64,000 nt of DNA from Gammaproteobacteria bacterium UBA7310 (GCA_002471665.1 DKQK01000040.1:408802-472801), one strand, 5' to 3'. Shown: positions 1-9,601, counted from the stretch's first letter. Notes: generated by a model not told the origin, from the sequence alone. Translations and numbers: made by a program.

Positions 1-9
1 AGTGCCACA

Positions 10-1377
10 GTGTCAACCTATGATTATGATTTGTTTGTGATTGGTGCCGGGTCCGGCGGTGTTCGTTGTGCCCGTATATCGGCAAGCATGGGGGCGAGGG
101 TAGCGGTAGCAGAAGAGCGATACATGGGGGGCACCTGTGTCAACGTAGGGTGTGTTCCCAAAAAGCTGTATGTCTATGGATCCCACATGCGCGAGGATAT
201 CGAGCTGGCACCATCCTTTGGTTGGTCGGTCAATGACGCGCAGTTTGACTGGCAGGTGCTGCGTGAAAACAAGGTCAAGGAAATAAACCGTCTCAATGGT
301 ATTTATCGCAATCTGCTGAGTAATGCCGGATGCGATGTAATGGAATCCCGTGCCACTGTCTCTGGGCCGAATAGTGTGGTGGTTGCAGGTAAAACCATTA
401 CCGCGAAACACATTCTGATCGCAACGGGTGGCTGGCCCTTCAAGCCTGATATTCCCGGCATTGAACATTCTATTACCTCCAACGAATTTTTTGATCTGCC
501 CAGTTTGCCCGATCGGGCGCTGGTGGTGGGTGGCGGTTACATCGCCATAGAGTTGGCCTGTATTCTTCATAACCTGGGTGTGGAGACCACGCTCAGTTAC
601 CGCCGTGATCTCTTCCTGCGCGGATTTGATCAGGACATACGTCAGCACCTGCGGGATGAGCTGGTCAAGAAGGGTTTGAATATTTTATTCAACCATGATG
701 TTACCTCGATCAACAAGCGCGGTGAGCAGACCTTCGAGGTGACAGATTCCAGTGCCCATACCACCACCTATAACCTGATTCTTTATGCCACGGGCAGAAA
801 GCCAAAAGTGGATGGTTTGGGCCTTGAAAATACTAAGGTTGTGGTGAATGGCGATGGTGCGATACAGGTTAATGAACATTATCAGACCAACCAGGATTCG
901 ATTTATGCAGTGGGCGATGTTACTGATCGTGTACAGTTAACACCGGTCGCGCTGGCGGAAGGCATGTATCTGGCCAATTATCTGTTTGGCAGCGGCAGTC
1001 CACCTGTCCATTATGACGCTATTCCCACTGCGGTTTTTACCCAACCGCCCATCGGCACGGTGGGGTTAAGTGAGCAGGATGCCCGCGCGCAAGGGTATGA
1101 TGTGAAAATATTCAGATCAGCGTTTGCACCGATGAAATACAGCTTCAAAACAGAAAAAGAGCGGAGTTTGATGAAGCTGGTGGTGGATGCAAAATCAGAT
1201 CGTGTGCTGGGGGCACACATGGTAGGGCCGGATGCCGGTGAGATCATTCAGGGCATTGGCATTGCGGTCGGTATGGGGGCAACCAAAGCCCAGTTTGACC
1301 AGACCATTGGCATTCATCCGACCAGCGCAGAGGAGTTCGTCACCATGAGAACCCCTGTAGAGACGATTTCAGATTAG
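10..1377 (+). CDS. gor: Glutathione-disulfide reductase
   Basis: NADPH-dependent flavoprotein that reduces glutathione disulfide in the cytoplasm. The 455-residue length is normal for the family. Visible are the N-terminal FAD dinucleotide fold (GAGSGG, residues 12-17), the redox disulfide motif GGTCVNVGCVPKK with Cys43 and Cys48, a second Rossmann motif for NADPH (VVGGGYIAIE), the FAD motif YAVGDVT, and the C-terminal catalytic IGIHPTSAEE with His436. The start used is GTG at 10; the frame stays open to the window edge, so the true start could lie slightly upstream. It ends tail to tail with the next gene, overlapping its stop by 4 bp. The Cys spacing and GSH-type C-terminus favour this over mercuric or dihydrolipoamide reductase. 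Confidence 0.93.
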   Translation: MSTYDYDLFVIGAGSGGVRCARISASMGARVAVAEERYMGGTCVNVGCVPKKLYVYGSHMREDIELAPSFGWSVNDAQFDWQVLRENKVKEINRLNGIYRNLLSNAGCDVMESRATVSGPNSVVVAGKTITAKHILIATGGWPFKPDIPGIEHSITSNEFFDLPSLPDRALVVGGGYIAIELACILHNLGVETTLSYRRDLFLRGFDQDIRQHLRDELVKKGLNILFNHDVTSINKRGEQTFEVTDSSAHTTTYNLILYATGRKPKVDGLGLENTKVVVNGDGAIQVNEHYQTNQDSIYAVGDVTDRVQLTPVALAEGMYLANYLFGSGSPPVHYDAIPTAVFTQPPIGTVGLSEQDARAQGYDVKIFRSAFAPMKYSFKTEKERSLMKLVVDAKSDRVLGAHMVGPDAGEIIQGIGIAVGMGATKAQFDQTIGIHPTSAEEFVTMRTPVETISD

Positions 1378-2183
1378 GTTGCACCGTTTACAATTTTGTG
1401 CAGAACGTGGCGCCAGTCTGCCTGTACCGGCAGCAGAAACGACTCCCTCAGCACCGTGACCAGTTCGTCTGTGTTCAGGGTTTGTCGCTCGGGCTCCTGA
1501 CCGCTGTGGCGCACGGTAAAATGGTTGTTGAGCAGGGTGTACCGGGTTTCTTTGGTGGCCCTGGCCGCCAATAGGTTTTGTCTGAATTTTGAGTTGGGAT
1601 GGGTGGAGGTGTACCAGTTGGCCACTTCTATGTCGATGGGTTGCTGTACTTCGGCGCCCAGGTGGTAGACCGGCTGCCATTGTCCCGCCAGCAACACTTC
1701 CAGAATATAGCCGTCGTTGAATTCTTTGAGCCGGAACGTTTCGTGATGGGTGGTCTGCACCAGATCCGGCACAAACTGCAGAGGCATCGTTAACACCAGG
1801 CCGCCGAAGCCCACATCCACCAACCACGGTGTGCCTTCGATCAGGGTGCGCAATACCATGTGAGTTCTGGGGTTCGCAGGCGCGCCGCTGGGCGTTTGCC
1901 AAAGTACTCGTGCCATCAGTGGCTCCACCTCAAATCCAATACGTCGCAGTACTGCCATAAAAAGATTATTCTGCTCGAAGCAGTAACCTCCACGGCCTCC
2001 GTAGATCAGCTTGTTACAGATCTGAGACATGTCCAGATTGATTCCGGAATCCAACAATACGTCTATGTTTTCAAAGGCAACGCTGGCCGGATGGAGGGAA
2101 TGCAGTGATTTCAGGGTGGCCAGATCAACCTCTGGGCTTTGCTCATAACCAATGCGCTGGAAATAGTCCGTCAGTGGAATCAT
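1374..2183 (-). CDS. nat: Arylamine N-acetyltransferase
   Basis: Transfers acetyl from acetyl-CoA to arylamines and hydrazines; some bacterial homologues serve lipid or steroid catabolism. The 269 residues match the family. The Cys-His-Asp triad is visible: Cys68 in RGGYCFEQN, His108 in NPRTHMVL and Asp123 in WLVDVGFGG. It lies head to tail with the small permease gene upstream (stop-to-start gap of 4 bp), so the two probably form one transcript. Its stop overlaps that of the convergent glutathione reductase gene. Confidence 0.9.
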   Translation of the reverse strand: MIPLTDYFQRIGYEQSPEVDLATLKSLHSLHPASVAFENIDVLLDSGINLDMSQICNKLIYGGRGGYCFEQNNLFMAVLRRIGFEVEPLMARVLWQTPSGAPANPRTHMVLRTLIEGTPWLVDVGFGGLVLTMPLQFVPDLVQTTHHETFRLKEFNDGYILEVLLAGQWQPVYHLGAEVQQPIDIEVANWYTSTHPNSKFRQNLLAARATKETRYTLLNNHFTVRHSGQEPERQTLNTDELVTVLRESFLLPVQADWRHVLHKIVNGAT

Positions 2184-2187
2184 GCAG

Positions 2188-2631
2188 TTAATCCTTGTTA
2201 ATCAGAACGATGCCGACAATGAGGGCGATTACCCCTGTCGACCGGCTCAAGGTAAGGGGTTTGATGGGAAGCTCGAACCAGCCATAGTGGCTGGATATAA
2301 TGGCAATGATCAGCTGCCCGGTCAGTGCGTAACTCATCATTGGGCCCAGGCCCATCCGTGGTATCAGATAATAAAACAAGCCTACCCCGGTTGCCGCCAG
2401 CAAGCCGCCGGAAAACCAGAGATAGATAGGGATGTTGATCGCTCCGCTCCAGTCGGGGGTTTGCAGTGAGCTGGCAAGGGCCATCATCAACATCGCCACA
2501 AAGCTTACCCCAAACACGATTGCGGTGGCCCACATGGAGCTGTCCAACAGTACGCCAAGCCGGGCGTTCATGCTGGCCTGAGTGGCAATGGCGGCGCCGG
2601 CCAGTAAAGCAAGCAGTGCGGGTAGATTCAT
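2188..2631 (-). CDS. YdcZ/DUF606-type DMT permease
   Basis: Small 147-residue inner-membrane protein with about five hydrophobic segments and Gly/Ala-rich helices, such as LLALLAGAAIATQASMNARL at the N-terminus. This is the pattern of the YdcZ (DUF606) branch of the drug/metabolite transporter superfamily, whose members often act as half-size transporters. The substrate is not known. It precedes the arylamine acetyltransferase gene by 4 bp, suggesting a detoxification or uptake partnership, which is inference. A second overlapping frame (2198-2638) is a shadow. Confidence 0.75.
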   Translation of the reverse strand: MNLPALLALLAGAAIATQASMNARLGVLLDSSMWATAIVFGVSFVAMLMMALASSLQTPDWSGAINIPIYLWFSGGLLAATGVGLFYYLIPRMGLGPMMSYALTGQLIIAIISSHYGWFELPIKPLTLSRSTGVIALIVGIVLINKD

Positions 2632-2735
2632 CCTGCAATCCTCATCAAAAAGGTATTCATCGTCAATGACATGATCGTGTCTCCGTTGGCAATAAAGAGC
2701 ACAGTCAGATTAGTGTTTTTTGCCGAGGCTGACAT

Positions 2736-3347
2736 TTACATAGGTTGATTGAGTAGATTTTTTTTAATTCGGCTCAACTGGGTGGGTGTAATGCCCAGAT
2801 GGGATGCAATCAAGTACTGCGGCAGCCGCCGGGCCAGGGCAGGATAGTCTTCGATGAATTTCTCATAGCGAAGGCGCGCGCTTTGCTGCACCAGGGCTAC
2901 CTCCCGGGGTTCCTTGGCCAGCAACCAGTTTTTCTCAAGATAGTGTACTTGAAACAAGGCTAAATCATGATGTTCATGTAACAGCTTACGAAAGGGTTTA
3001 AACTCGATTTCCAGCACCAGACTGGGTTCCAGCGCCTCGACGGTAAACAATGAAGGGGTTTCCCGCAGTAAGGCGGCCATTGAACCGGGAAACGTGCCTT
3101 CATCAAAAAACATCTTGTTGTATTCGTGGCCTTTCTCATCTGTTGTGTAATTGCGGAGCAAGCCCTGATAAACGAAAGCAAAACCAGTGGGTGCGGCCCC
3201 GACGGGATAGAGAATCTGCCCCTGATCCAAAGAGCGCAGATGGCAGATTGCCTGCAGGCCCTGCCAGGTTTCAGGCTGTAGTGGGTAGTAGTCTGACATT
3301 GCTGCTTTCAGTGCTGCTAACGCCAGCGTTTGCAAATTGGTCTTCAT
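2736..3347 (-). CDS. Crp/Fnr-family transcriptional regulator
   Basis: 203-residue one-component regulator. The N-terminal two thirds show the cyclic-nucleotide-binding beta-roll (LDQGQILYPVGAAPTGFAFV, YQGLLRNY, then FPGSMAALL). The C-terminal winged helix-turn-helix is short (LPQYLIASHLGITPTQLSRI). The arrangement is that of small Crp-like proteins whose effector is usually unknown. It is transcribed toward the permease-acetyltransferase pair with about 100 bp between, so it may regulate that pair or the divergent isomerase gene at 3563; neither is shown by the sequence. Confidence 0.82.
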   Translation of the reverse strand: MKTNLQTLALAALKAAMSDYYPLQPETWQGLQAICHLRSLDQGQILYPVGAAPTGFAFVYQGLLRNYTTDEKGHEYNKMFFDEGTFPGSMAALLRETPSLFTVEALEPSLVLEIEFKPFRKLLHEHHDLALFQVHYLEKNWLLAKEPREVALVQQSARLRYEKFIEDYPALARRLPQYLIASHLGITPTQLSRIKKNLLNQPM

Positions 3348-3562
3348 GGGCCTTGTTCTCGATTCAGACGCATATTTCTAACATAGTTCAAAGTCAAAGT
3401 AATTCGCAATAACCCATCTGGCGCTACCTTAGCCCCAGCTAACAGGAGGCGGTAGTCAAGCGGAGGCGGTCATCATTGTATTGGATCACAATCAGCAGAA
3501 TGATCAACGGATAAAACCAGTATAATGGATCGTTGTTCACATTGATCAGGATATACCGAGCC

Positions 3563-4729
3563 ATGGACTACCCACAACAGATGAACGTTCCTGCTACTTT
3601 GATGCGGGGAGGCACCAGTAAAGGTGTTTTTTTTCTATTACAGGATCTTCCTGTACCGGCTCAGGTGCCGGGTGAGTATCGTGACAGAATGTTGCTGAGA
3701 GTGCTGGGTAGCCCGGATCCCTACGGACAGCAGATTGATGGTATGGGAGGCGGCAGCTCCAGTACCAGTAAAGCGGTTATTATCAGTAAGAGCGAACAGC
3801 CGGATCATGATGTGGATTATGAGTTTGGTCAGGTGGCCATAGATAAGCCCATGGTGGATTGGTCAGGGAACTGCGGTAATCTGACGGCGGCTGTGGGGCC
3901 TTTTGCCATCAGTAACGGATTGATGAAGTCGGATCGGGTTCCACAGGATGGGGTGGCTACGGTTCGTATCTGGCAGAAAAACATCCGCAAGACCATTGTT
4001 GCCAGAGTGCCCGTCAGTGGTGGAGTGGTGCAGGAAAACGGCACGTTTGAACTGGACGGTGTCACCTTTCCCTCAGCGCCAATTCAGATTGAGTTTTTGA
4101 ACCCTGTAGATTCGTCTGACCGCCTGTTGCCGACCGGCAACCTCATGGATGATTTGGAGGTTCCCGGGGTGGGGCAGATAAAATCCACGTTGATCAATGC
4201 GGGGATTCCCATGGTGTTTGTAGCGGCCGCAGCACTTGGCTTGACCGGAACGGAATCACAGAGTGACATTAATGGTGATAGCCGCACACTGGCGTTGCTG
4301 GAAACGCTACGCCGGGTGGCGGCACTAAAAATGGGGTTAATCGAAACGTTGGATCAAGCGTCTTTAAGGCAGCATACACCCAAAATTGGCTTTATTGCCC
4401 CGCCACAATCCTACAGAGCTGCGGGTGGAAAGGAAGTGAACAAGGATTCTATTGACCTGTTGCTGCGCGCGGTTTCCATGGGTAAGTTGCACCACGCCAT
4501 GATGGGCACCGCAGCGGTAGCGGCTGCATCCGCTGCTGTCATTCCCGGCACACTGGTCAATCAGGCAGCCGGTGGTAACGTCGGTGATTCCATCACAATA
4601 GGCCACCCCTCAGGAACGCTGCGGGTTGGCGCAGAGGCCAGTAATATAGGAGGGCAGTGGTGTATCAGCAGAGTACTAATGATTCGTAGTGCGCGGGTAT
4701 TGATGGAAGGCTGGGTGAGGCTAAGCTGA
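3563..4729 (+). CDS. PrpF-family isomerase (methylaconitate/oxalomesaconate type)
   Basis: Member of the PrpF family, which isomerises cis/trans double bonds in tricarboxylic acids (2-methylaconitate in the methylcitrate cycle, 4-oxalomesaconate in gallate catabolism). Recognisable are the N-terminal signature ATLMRGGTSKGVFF, the GGGSSSTSKAVI loop, and WSGNCGNLTAAVGPFAI with the catalytic-type Cys. About 388 residues, normal length. ATG 3563 is preferred over ATG 3533 because it begins the family-like N-terminus directly. No prpB/C/D or gallate genes are adjacent, so the substrate is unresolved. Confidence 0.82.
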   Translation: MDYPQQMNVPATLMRGGTSKGVFFLLQDLPVPAQVPGEYRDRMLLRVLGSPDPYGQQIDGMGGGSSSTSKAVIISKSEQPDHDVDYEFGQVAIDKPMVDWSGNCGNLTAAVGPFAISNGLMKSDRVPQDGVATVRIWQKNIRKTIVARVPVSGGVVQENGTFELDGVTFPSAPIQIEFLNPVDSSDRLLPTGNLMDDLEVPGVGQIKSTLINAGIPMVFVAAAALGLTGTESQSDINGDSRTLALLETLRRVAALKMGLIETLDQASLRQHTPKIGFIAPPQSYRAAGGKEVNKDSIDLLLRAVSMGKLHHAMMGTAAVAAASAAVIPGTLVNQAAGGNVGDSITIGHPSGTLRVGAEASNIGGQWCISRVLMIRSARVLMEGWVRLS

Positions 4730-4782
4730 ATCCAGATGATTGCCACGGTGTGCGCGGTTTGCACGGGCACTAGGATTGATGG

Positions 4783-6459
4783 CTAAAAATGTTGCTGAAA
4801 TCCGAACTCGAAAATCAGGACTTCCACCTTTGTTTTTATATCCTGACCGGCATAGGATGGATAAACCACATTAGCAGGATCGCAACCATTACCCAATTGC
4901 GCCGAACAAGGCGGAAAATGTGTCTCTGATATCAAGTGACCTATTGCAAAATCGATGTGGCGGTCTTCTGGAAGATCCCAACCAAACCCGATGGGCATCA
5001 ATGTAGCGTCGTTCAGGGGTATCAATGCATTGGGTGCGTCTTCAGCGACAGCTGAAGGCCGATCTTCGTAGCCGGCGCGCAATACAAGTTGATCGCTCCA
5101 CTGATATTCGATTCCAGTACCCCAGTACGTTACATCTCTTAAGCTGATCTGATAATCCACTGAGTTAGGCGAAATACCATTTTTCCCTCCAGTACCCACT
5201 AAATCAGCGATGTTTCCCCACATTAATAAGGGCACGTCCACACCAAAATCCAGATAGATCTGGCTGAAAGCGGACCACTCGGTCCATCTGACATCAAGGT
5301 TCCATTTCCACTTAGGAGTGACTTGAAGGCTAATACCAGCGTTCCAACGTTGCGGTATTTCGTATGAAACAGTAAGTGGGCCCCTTGAATCATTCGCGAT
5401 ATCTTCTCCTGTGGGAAGTTGAAGACCAAAGTTTCCAATCAGTGTTCCCACGGCCTCTAATACATCACTACTGTGAAAGTTATACAGGAACTGTTTGAAT
5501 GGATCATAGATGGGAAACTCAAACTCACCATCCATTTCAACGTTAACGGCGGAGTTGTAGGATAAACCAAGTGATAGCCAGGGTTGAGGTTTCCAAAGCA
5601 TACCAAGGTTCAAGCCCCAGATTGTTGTCACCGACCTGTTTGGGCGTGCCATTGGGGTTACAGAATGTTGTCTGGATAAAGGGAGAACCCAGGAAAAATA
5701 TCGCTTCGTGGGGTTCATGTATTGGCAGTTCCAGGCCCATTCCCGAATAATTAAAATTAATGGAAAGACCTAAGGACAGTTCTTCTGATACTTGGTAAGC
5801 GACGGTAGGCGAGAAGTAGGTGATCAGAGTGAAAGCGGCTCGTTCCTGTGCGAACCTACCCGGATCATCAGGTGCCACGTGCATGCCGTTCATCATGGGG
5901 GCATACACGTTGTTCCAAATGTAAATTTGCTTCCCGACGGGTTATAGGATGCACCGCCGGCTATGCCTGCACCAATAGGCATATCGACCATGCCTCCTGG
6001 CAACATTAATGTAGGGCCGCCTTCGGATTCACTGTGGGTATTCAGCGTCTCATTATAGACATACTCATCCCAGGGGCTCCTGCCGTAGCTAAGGTTGCCG
6101 TCTTCGTCCTCGTAGGCAGCATATTGACGTTTATACTCCTTAATCAGATCATTCATATAATCACCGTAACCACCCAGTTCCATTTCGGTGGTGAACAAGC
6201 CGACGATTCCTTTTATAAACATTTGCCGGCCCTTTAGCTGTGTCAGGCCGGCTGGATTAAAATGAATAGAATCGATATCTGGCGGATCAGCCGTCACCGC
6301 GTGTCCAAGTGACAGTGCTTTCGGGCTACCGATCGTTATACTATCGGTAAATGATGCCATTGTGGATTGAGAAAAACACAGAAACATCACGCCTAAAGGT
6401 GTAAGCACAATGCGTGATGAACCCCCCCGGTCCTTGCGTTGGGTATAAAGTTTATTCAT
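4783..6459 (-). pseudogene. FadL/TodX-family outer-membrane transporter, frameshifted
   Basis: Hydrophobic-substrate porin of the OmpP1/FadL/TodX family, in three overlapping pieces: the N-terminus (6459 to about 5905, signal-like start, then family motif LSLGHAVTADPPDIDSIHFN), a middle piece read in another frame (about 5908-5610), and the C-terminus (about 5615-4783, ending in an aromatic FQQHF strand). A single missing base near 5905 (GTN-VYAPMM context) and a single extra base near 5612 (DN-IWGLNL context) restore one continuous ~550-residue reading frame; the first and last pieces lie in the same frame. It could be a recently inactivated gene or two sequencing errors. It is last in the leftward P450 operon, where it would import the hydrophobic substrate. 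A related intact gene lies at 53890-55488. Confidence 0.8.
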
Positions 6460-6547
6460 GTTTTTTTCTTCTATCGTTACGTAGATTATCGTTTATAACG
6501 GTCGGCATGAACGTCACGCCAACCATTTTTTGATCTACCCTACTATT

Positions 6548-6862
6548 TCAGGCTTTAACTGCTGTAAATGGAAATGCCCCCATGATCGCAGCGTTTACTT
6601 TACCGCTAATGTTTCCACCTTCTACAACACCACAGAATTTCAAAGTAATAGGTAGCGGCTTTTTTATTTTATTAACCCAGGCCAATTCGCCGCTTTCGGC
6701 GTCAAACGTCAAATCCGTTGCCACTTCAACCTGACCCATGGCCGATTGTGTTCCGGATAGTATTCCGTTATCAGACACAAGTTCTAACGTGGTTTCTTGG
6801 GGGCCGGTTGGACCATGTATGATGACGCTCCATTTGCCTACGATTTCTTCTTGGGTAACCAT
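6548..6862 (-). CDS. Small soluble protein of unknown function (P450 operon)
   Basis: 104 residues with no signal peptide or membrane segment. Beta-strand-rich, with alternating polar and hydrophobic runs and a repeated Gly-turn pattern (IVGKWSVIIHGPTGPQ, GILSGTQSAMGQ, NISGKVNAAIMGAFPF), suggesting a small beta-barrel or lipocalin/META-like fold. Not recognised as a named family. It sits directly downstream of the P450cam-like gene with about 35 bp between and has a good ribosome-binding site (CCGGAG) before the ATG, so it is probably co-translated. A role in binding a hydrophobic substrate or product is only inference. Confidence 0.7.
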   Translation of the reverse strand: MVTQEEIVGKWSVIIHGPTGPQETTLELVSDNGILSGTQSAMGQVEVATDLTFDAESGELAWVNKIKKPLPITLKFCGVVEGGNISGKVNAAIMGAFPFTAVKA

Positions 6863-6896
6863 TTTTTTCTCCGGTGTTGGTATGGGTTAGTAAAGT

Positions 6897-8144
6897 TCAA
6901 ACATCCCACACGAGATGTATGCTGGTTGGTCCGGCAATGATGCTGCCATGAAAGGCAGGTGGGTTATCCGGATCCAACCGGAATTCCGGTAGCTTATTCA
7001 GAATGGTTTCGTACATGATTTTGAGTTCCATGCGCGCTAGATGGGCTCCCAGGCAATGATGGGGGCCTGCACCGAATGCCAGGTGGTTGGTTTTTCCACG
7101 GTGCAGGTTAAAATCCTGAGCATTAGTGCAGACATTTTCATCGATACTGGCACCAGGGATAAACATCATGATCCGTTCTCCCTGTGCCAGCTTGATACCC
7201 CGAAATTCGGTGTCGGACTTCACCATACGGATAGGGGCTACAAATGAATATCGACGCAGTAGTTCTTCGACAGCATTGGGGATTAATTCGGGGCATTCCC
7301 TTAGTTCCTGTTGTAACTGACTGTCGCTGGCCAGATGCCGAACGCCAAACCCGAGTGCGTTGACAACCGTGTCCAGACCGGCAATGAATAGAATTACGCA
7401 ATAACTCAACATCATCTCGAGATTCATGTCGTCATCTTCGAGTTTCAGTGACCAGAGCATGCTGATGATGTCATCCTGTGGGTTATCTTTTCGATCGATA
7501 ATTGTTTCCCGAAGCACATCAGCAATGGCCTTCATCATCAGCATATTTTCAGACAAATCAGGTGAAATTACAGAAAGGTGCTTTTTAGCTAGTTCCCGAT
7601 ATTCGCGCTCTTTCTCGACCGGCAAACCAAACATGGAAAGGAATATTTCAACTGGGTAAACATCCGATACATCATGCTGAAATTCACATCGCCCTTTATT
7701 GGCTATGTTGTCCACGAGGCGCCCAGCCAGTGCCCGAATTTTAGGTTCCATAGCGGCAACCGATTTTGGCGAGAAGGTGGCAAATAAAGGAGCCCGCAGC
7801 TTCGAGTGCAGGGGAGGGTCTATGCAGATAGGTACAGGTGCGGGGATTCTTTCTTCTTCAGGCAACTCAGACATCATTGCCTCAAACGCCTCCGGTGAGA
7901 AATGCTCACTGGAGAATTTTTTATAATCCGTCATCGCTTCTGTAACTGCATCATGGGACATAAACATCCAGTGTCCGCCATTGTATGGCGTCCAGAATAT
8001 CGCCGGTGCTTCTATCAGCAATTCTGCAGCTCTAACGTGTGGGTCATTGCAGTAGCCTGGATCGTTGTTGTAATCGAATTCAAAAACCAAATTCTCCGGT
8101 ACGTGATCCGGTCGCTTCATTTTTCCAATATACGGGTTATCCAT
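6897..8144 (-). CDS. Cytochrome P450, P450cam (CYP101)-like
   Basis: Soluble class I bacterial monooxygenase, 415 residues. The heme-thiolate motif FGAGPHHCLGAHLAR places the ligand at Cys364. The I-helix AGLDTVVNALGF carries the Asp-Thr pair, matching the GLDTVVN of camphor 5-monooxygenase, and ExxR (EELLRR) is present. The N-terminal PENLVFEFDYNN and the WTPYNGGHWM stretch also resemble P450cam, so terpenoid-like or other alicyclic substrates are plausible but unproven. It needs a ferredoxin and reductase, neither of which is in the window. Fifth gene of the leftward operon starting near 9712. Confidence 0.93.
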   Translation of the reverse strand: MDNPYIGKMKRPDHVPENLVFEFDYNNDPGYCNDPHVRAAELLIEAPAIFWTPYNGGHWMFMSHDAVTEAMTDYKKFSSEHFSPEAFEAMMSELPEEERIPAPVPICIDPPLHSKLRAPLFATFSPKSVAAMEPKIRALAGRLVDNIANKGRCEFQHDVSDVYPVEIFLSMFGLPVEKEREYRELAKKHLSVISPDLSENMLMMKAIADVLRETIIDRKDNPQDDIISMLWSLKLEDDDMNLEMMLSYCVILFIAGLDTVVNALGFGVRHLASDSQLQQELRECPELIPNAVEELLRRYSFVAPIRMVKSDTEFRGIKLAQGERIMMFIPGASIDENVCTNAQDFNLHRGKTNHLAFGAGPHHCLGAHLARMELKIMYETILNKLPEFRLDPDNPPAFHGSIIAGPTSIHLVWDV

Positions 8145-8179
8145 GGGGTATCCTCAAGTTACTTATGGTTGGGATCTGT

Positions 8180-8620
8180 TTATGAACCAGCGGTCCGATA
8201 AATCAACTCAGCCTGTGCTTTGGCTTCAGCTTCTCGCAGCAGCCGGTCATCCCGAAATTTAACCAGATCCCGAAAGCCGATTCGCTTGTATTCAGGGCGG
8301 GGTTGAATACCCCATTGGTCTTGGGCGGTTGCGTTTGGCCCGGTGGTGCGCCCTTCACCTTCATTCGCTCCATAGAGGGGATGGGGCACAAGGCATTCCG
8401 CGTTGTCATCAGACCAGCGTACTTTCATTAGCTCATCGCACACCTCGGTCATGCTCAGGGTTGGCCAGCCGAACCAAACCAATAACCCGGGTAAACTGAA
8501 AGATGCTTCAAGAACCAATGCAACCAGGCATACAAACAAGGCCCTTTGCAACCACTTATGCATATTGGCAAAGTGACCTGTAGTGCCCAGCGGTAAATCC
8601 TTTTCTTCATTTTTGTTCAT
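8180..8620 (-). CDS. Membrane-anchored protein of unknown function (P450 operon)
   Basis: 146 residues: a hydrophilic N-terminus, one or two hydrophobic segments at about residues 24-55 (ALFVCLVALVLEASFSLPGL), then a charged domain with a Pro/Arg-rich middle and an acidic-basic helical tail. ATG 8620 is preferred over GTG 8629 because AGGTG lies 6 bp upstream of it. No family recognised. It lies between the polytopic membrane protein (27 bp upstream) and the P450 (35 bp downstream), so it is probably a subunit or assembly partner of a membrane complex. Confidence 0.7.
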   Translation of the reverse strand: MNKNEEKDLPLGTTGHFANMHKWLQRALFVCLVALVLEASFSLPGLLVWFGWPTLSMTEVCDELMKVRWSDDNAECLVPHPLYGANEGEGRTTGPNATAQDQWGIQPRPEYKRIGFRDLVKFRDDRLLREAEAKAQAELIYRTAGS

Positions 8621-8647
8621 GTGTTTCACCTATGGAATGGGCCTGAA

Positions 8648-9346
8648 TCAGTCAGTGAATATTTCGCGATTCACCGTATGCAGGTACGGAAGGGACAGAA
8701 ATGGCGTAATGTAGAAGATGTCATAGATCCACCAGCCCCAAACCGGGAATGTAATATTGGCGTAACGGACATCCGCATAGAACGTCATATTCAGGTTGTA
8801 ACCAATCCACACGATGACCCCCATCCAGCAAGTGACGATGAGCCATTGTTGCCCCCAACGCTTCATTTGTAATAACCCAATAGCCGCCGCCAGGCGAGGG
8901 CAGAAGCAACCCAAAATCAAAGAAATCTCCCAGCCTTTCTCCCCCGGTGCTCCGGCCCCACCCACTGCGTACGGCCCCACCGTCAGTTCGTTGTAATGCC
9001 AGAAATAACCGCCATCGAACACGGCTCCCCAGCCTGCCGTTAACACACGATTGATAAGGGAATGGTTGGCAAACAAATCCATGGCCCATCCCAGGCTGTT
9101 GAGTGAGGAATCGATGATGACCAGGTAGCCAATCAACGTGACAATCAAAGGGCGTACTGAAAGACCGGCCTTACCCGCCTGAATCTGTAAATGCAAACCG
9201 TAAAAGAAAAGGGGCAGTCCAAAAATACCGAGCACCCCGGTACCCATCAAAAGCGTACCGGCGATCATCCATTTGTCAGCCCGCCATTGCGCCTGCTTAC
9301 TGTTGTCCTGATGTGCGTCATAAACGCCAAATGTTGTTGATGCCAT
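8648..9346 (-). CDS. Polytopic membrane protein of unknown function
   Basis: 232 residues with about six predicted membrane spans (for example TLLMGTGVLGIFGLPLFFYG and LIVTLIGYLVIIDSSL) and a Trp/Tyr-rich C-terminus. Short loops carry conserved-looking FWHYNELTVGPYAVGGAG. The aromatic-rich multi-span character resembles the AveC-like protein encoded divergently at 10628, and a distant relation is possible, but no family is recognised. It starts 6 bp after the stop of the 44-residue protein, so the genes are tightly packed in one operon. Confidence 0.72.
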   Translation of the reverse strand: MASTTFGVYDAHQDNSKQAQWRADKWMIAGTLLMGTGVLGIFGLPLFFYGLHLQIQAGKAGLSVRPLIVTLIGYLVIIDSSLNSLGWAMDLFANHSLINRVLTAGWGAVFDGGYFWHYNELTVGPYAVGGAGAPGEKGWEISLILGCFCPRLAAAIGLLQMKRWGQQWLIVTCWMGVIVWIGYNLNMTFYADVRYANITFPVWGWWIYDIFYITPFLSLPYLHTVNREIFTD

Positions 9347-9351
9347 GGCGC

Positions 9352-9486
9352 TTACCAGTCACTGAGTGAATAAAGGTGTAGTTGAAACAGGAAGAGTCCC
9401 AACAAATAGGAATACAACAATACCTGGAAAACGATTAAGGCTTTCTTCCTGCGGCGATCCTGTTCGGATATTTCATTTTTACTCAT
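9352..9486 (-). CDS. 44-aa single-span membrane protein
   Basis: Short ORF starting at ATG 9486 with ribosome-binding site AGGTGA six bases upstream and ending at TAA 9352. The protein starts MSKNEISEQDRRRKKA, then a single hydrophobic helix (VFQVLLYSYLLGLFLFQL), giving an N-in, positive-inside topology. It lies 5 bp upstream of the polytopic membrane protein gene. Length, ribosome-binding site and packing support a real gene, resembling the small accessory subunits of membrane enzymes. No homologue recognised. Confidence 0.65.
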   Translation of the reverse strand: MSKNEISEQDRRRKKALIVFQVLLYSYLLGLFLFQLHLYSLSDW

Positions 9487-9601
9487 TTTTGTCACCTACT
9501 AGGTTTCTGTTTTCTTGTTGTGTTTTTTTTATTGGTTTGCTTCTTATAGCAAGCAGGGTACAGCTGCGTTCAATAGGGTTTGCCTGAGCTTCCCGCTGCA
9601 T

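Noticed and set aside
9479..9601. Additional small ORF between the 36-aa and 44-aa genes (from ATG 9601)
   Set aside because: No ribosome-binding site, overlaps the next gene start, and has no membrane helix.
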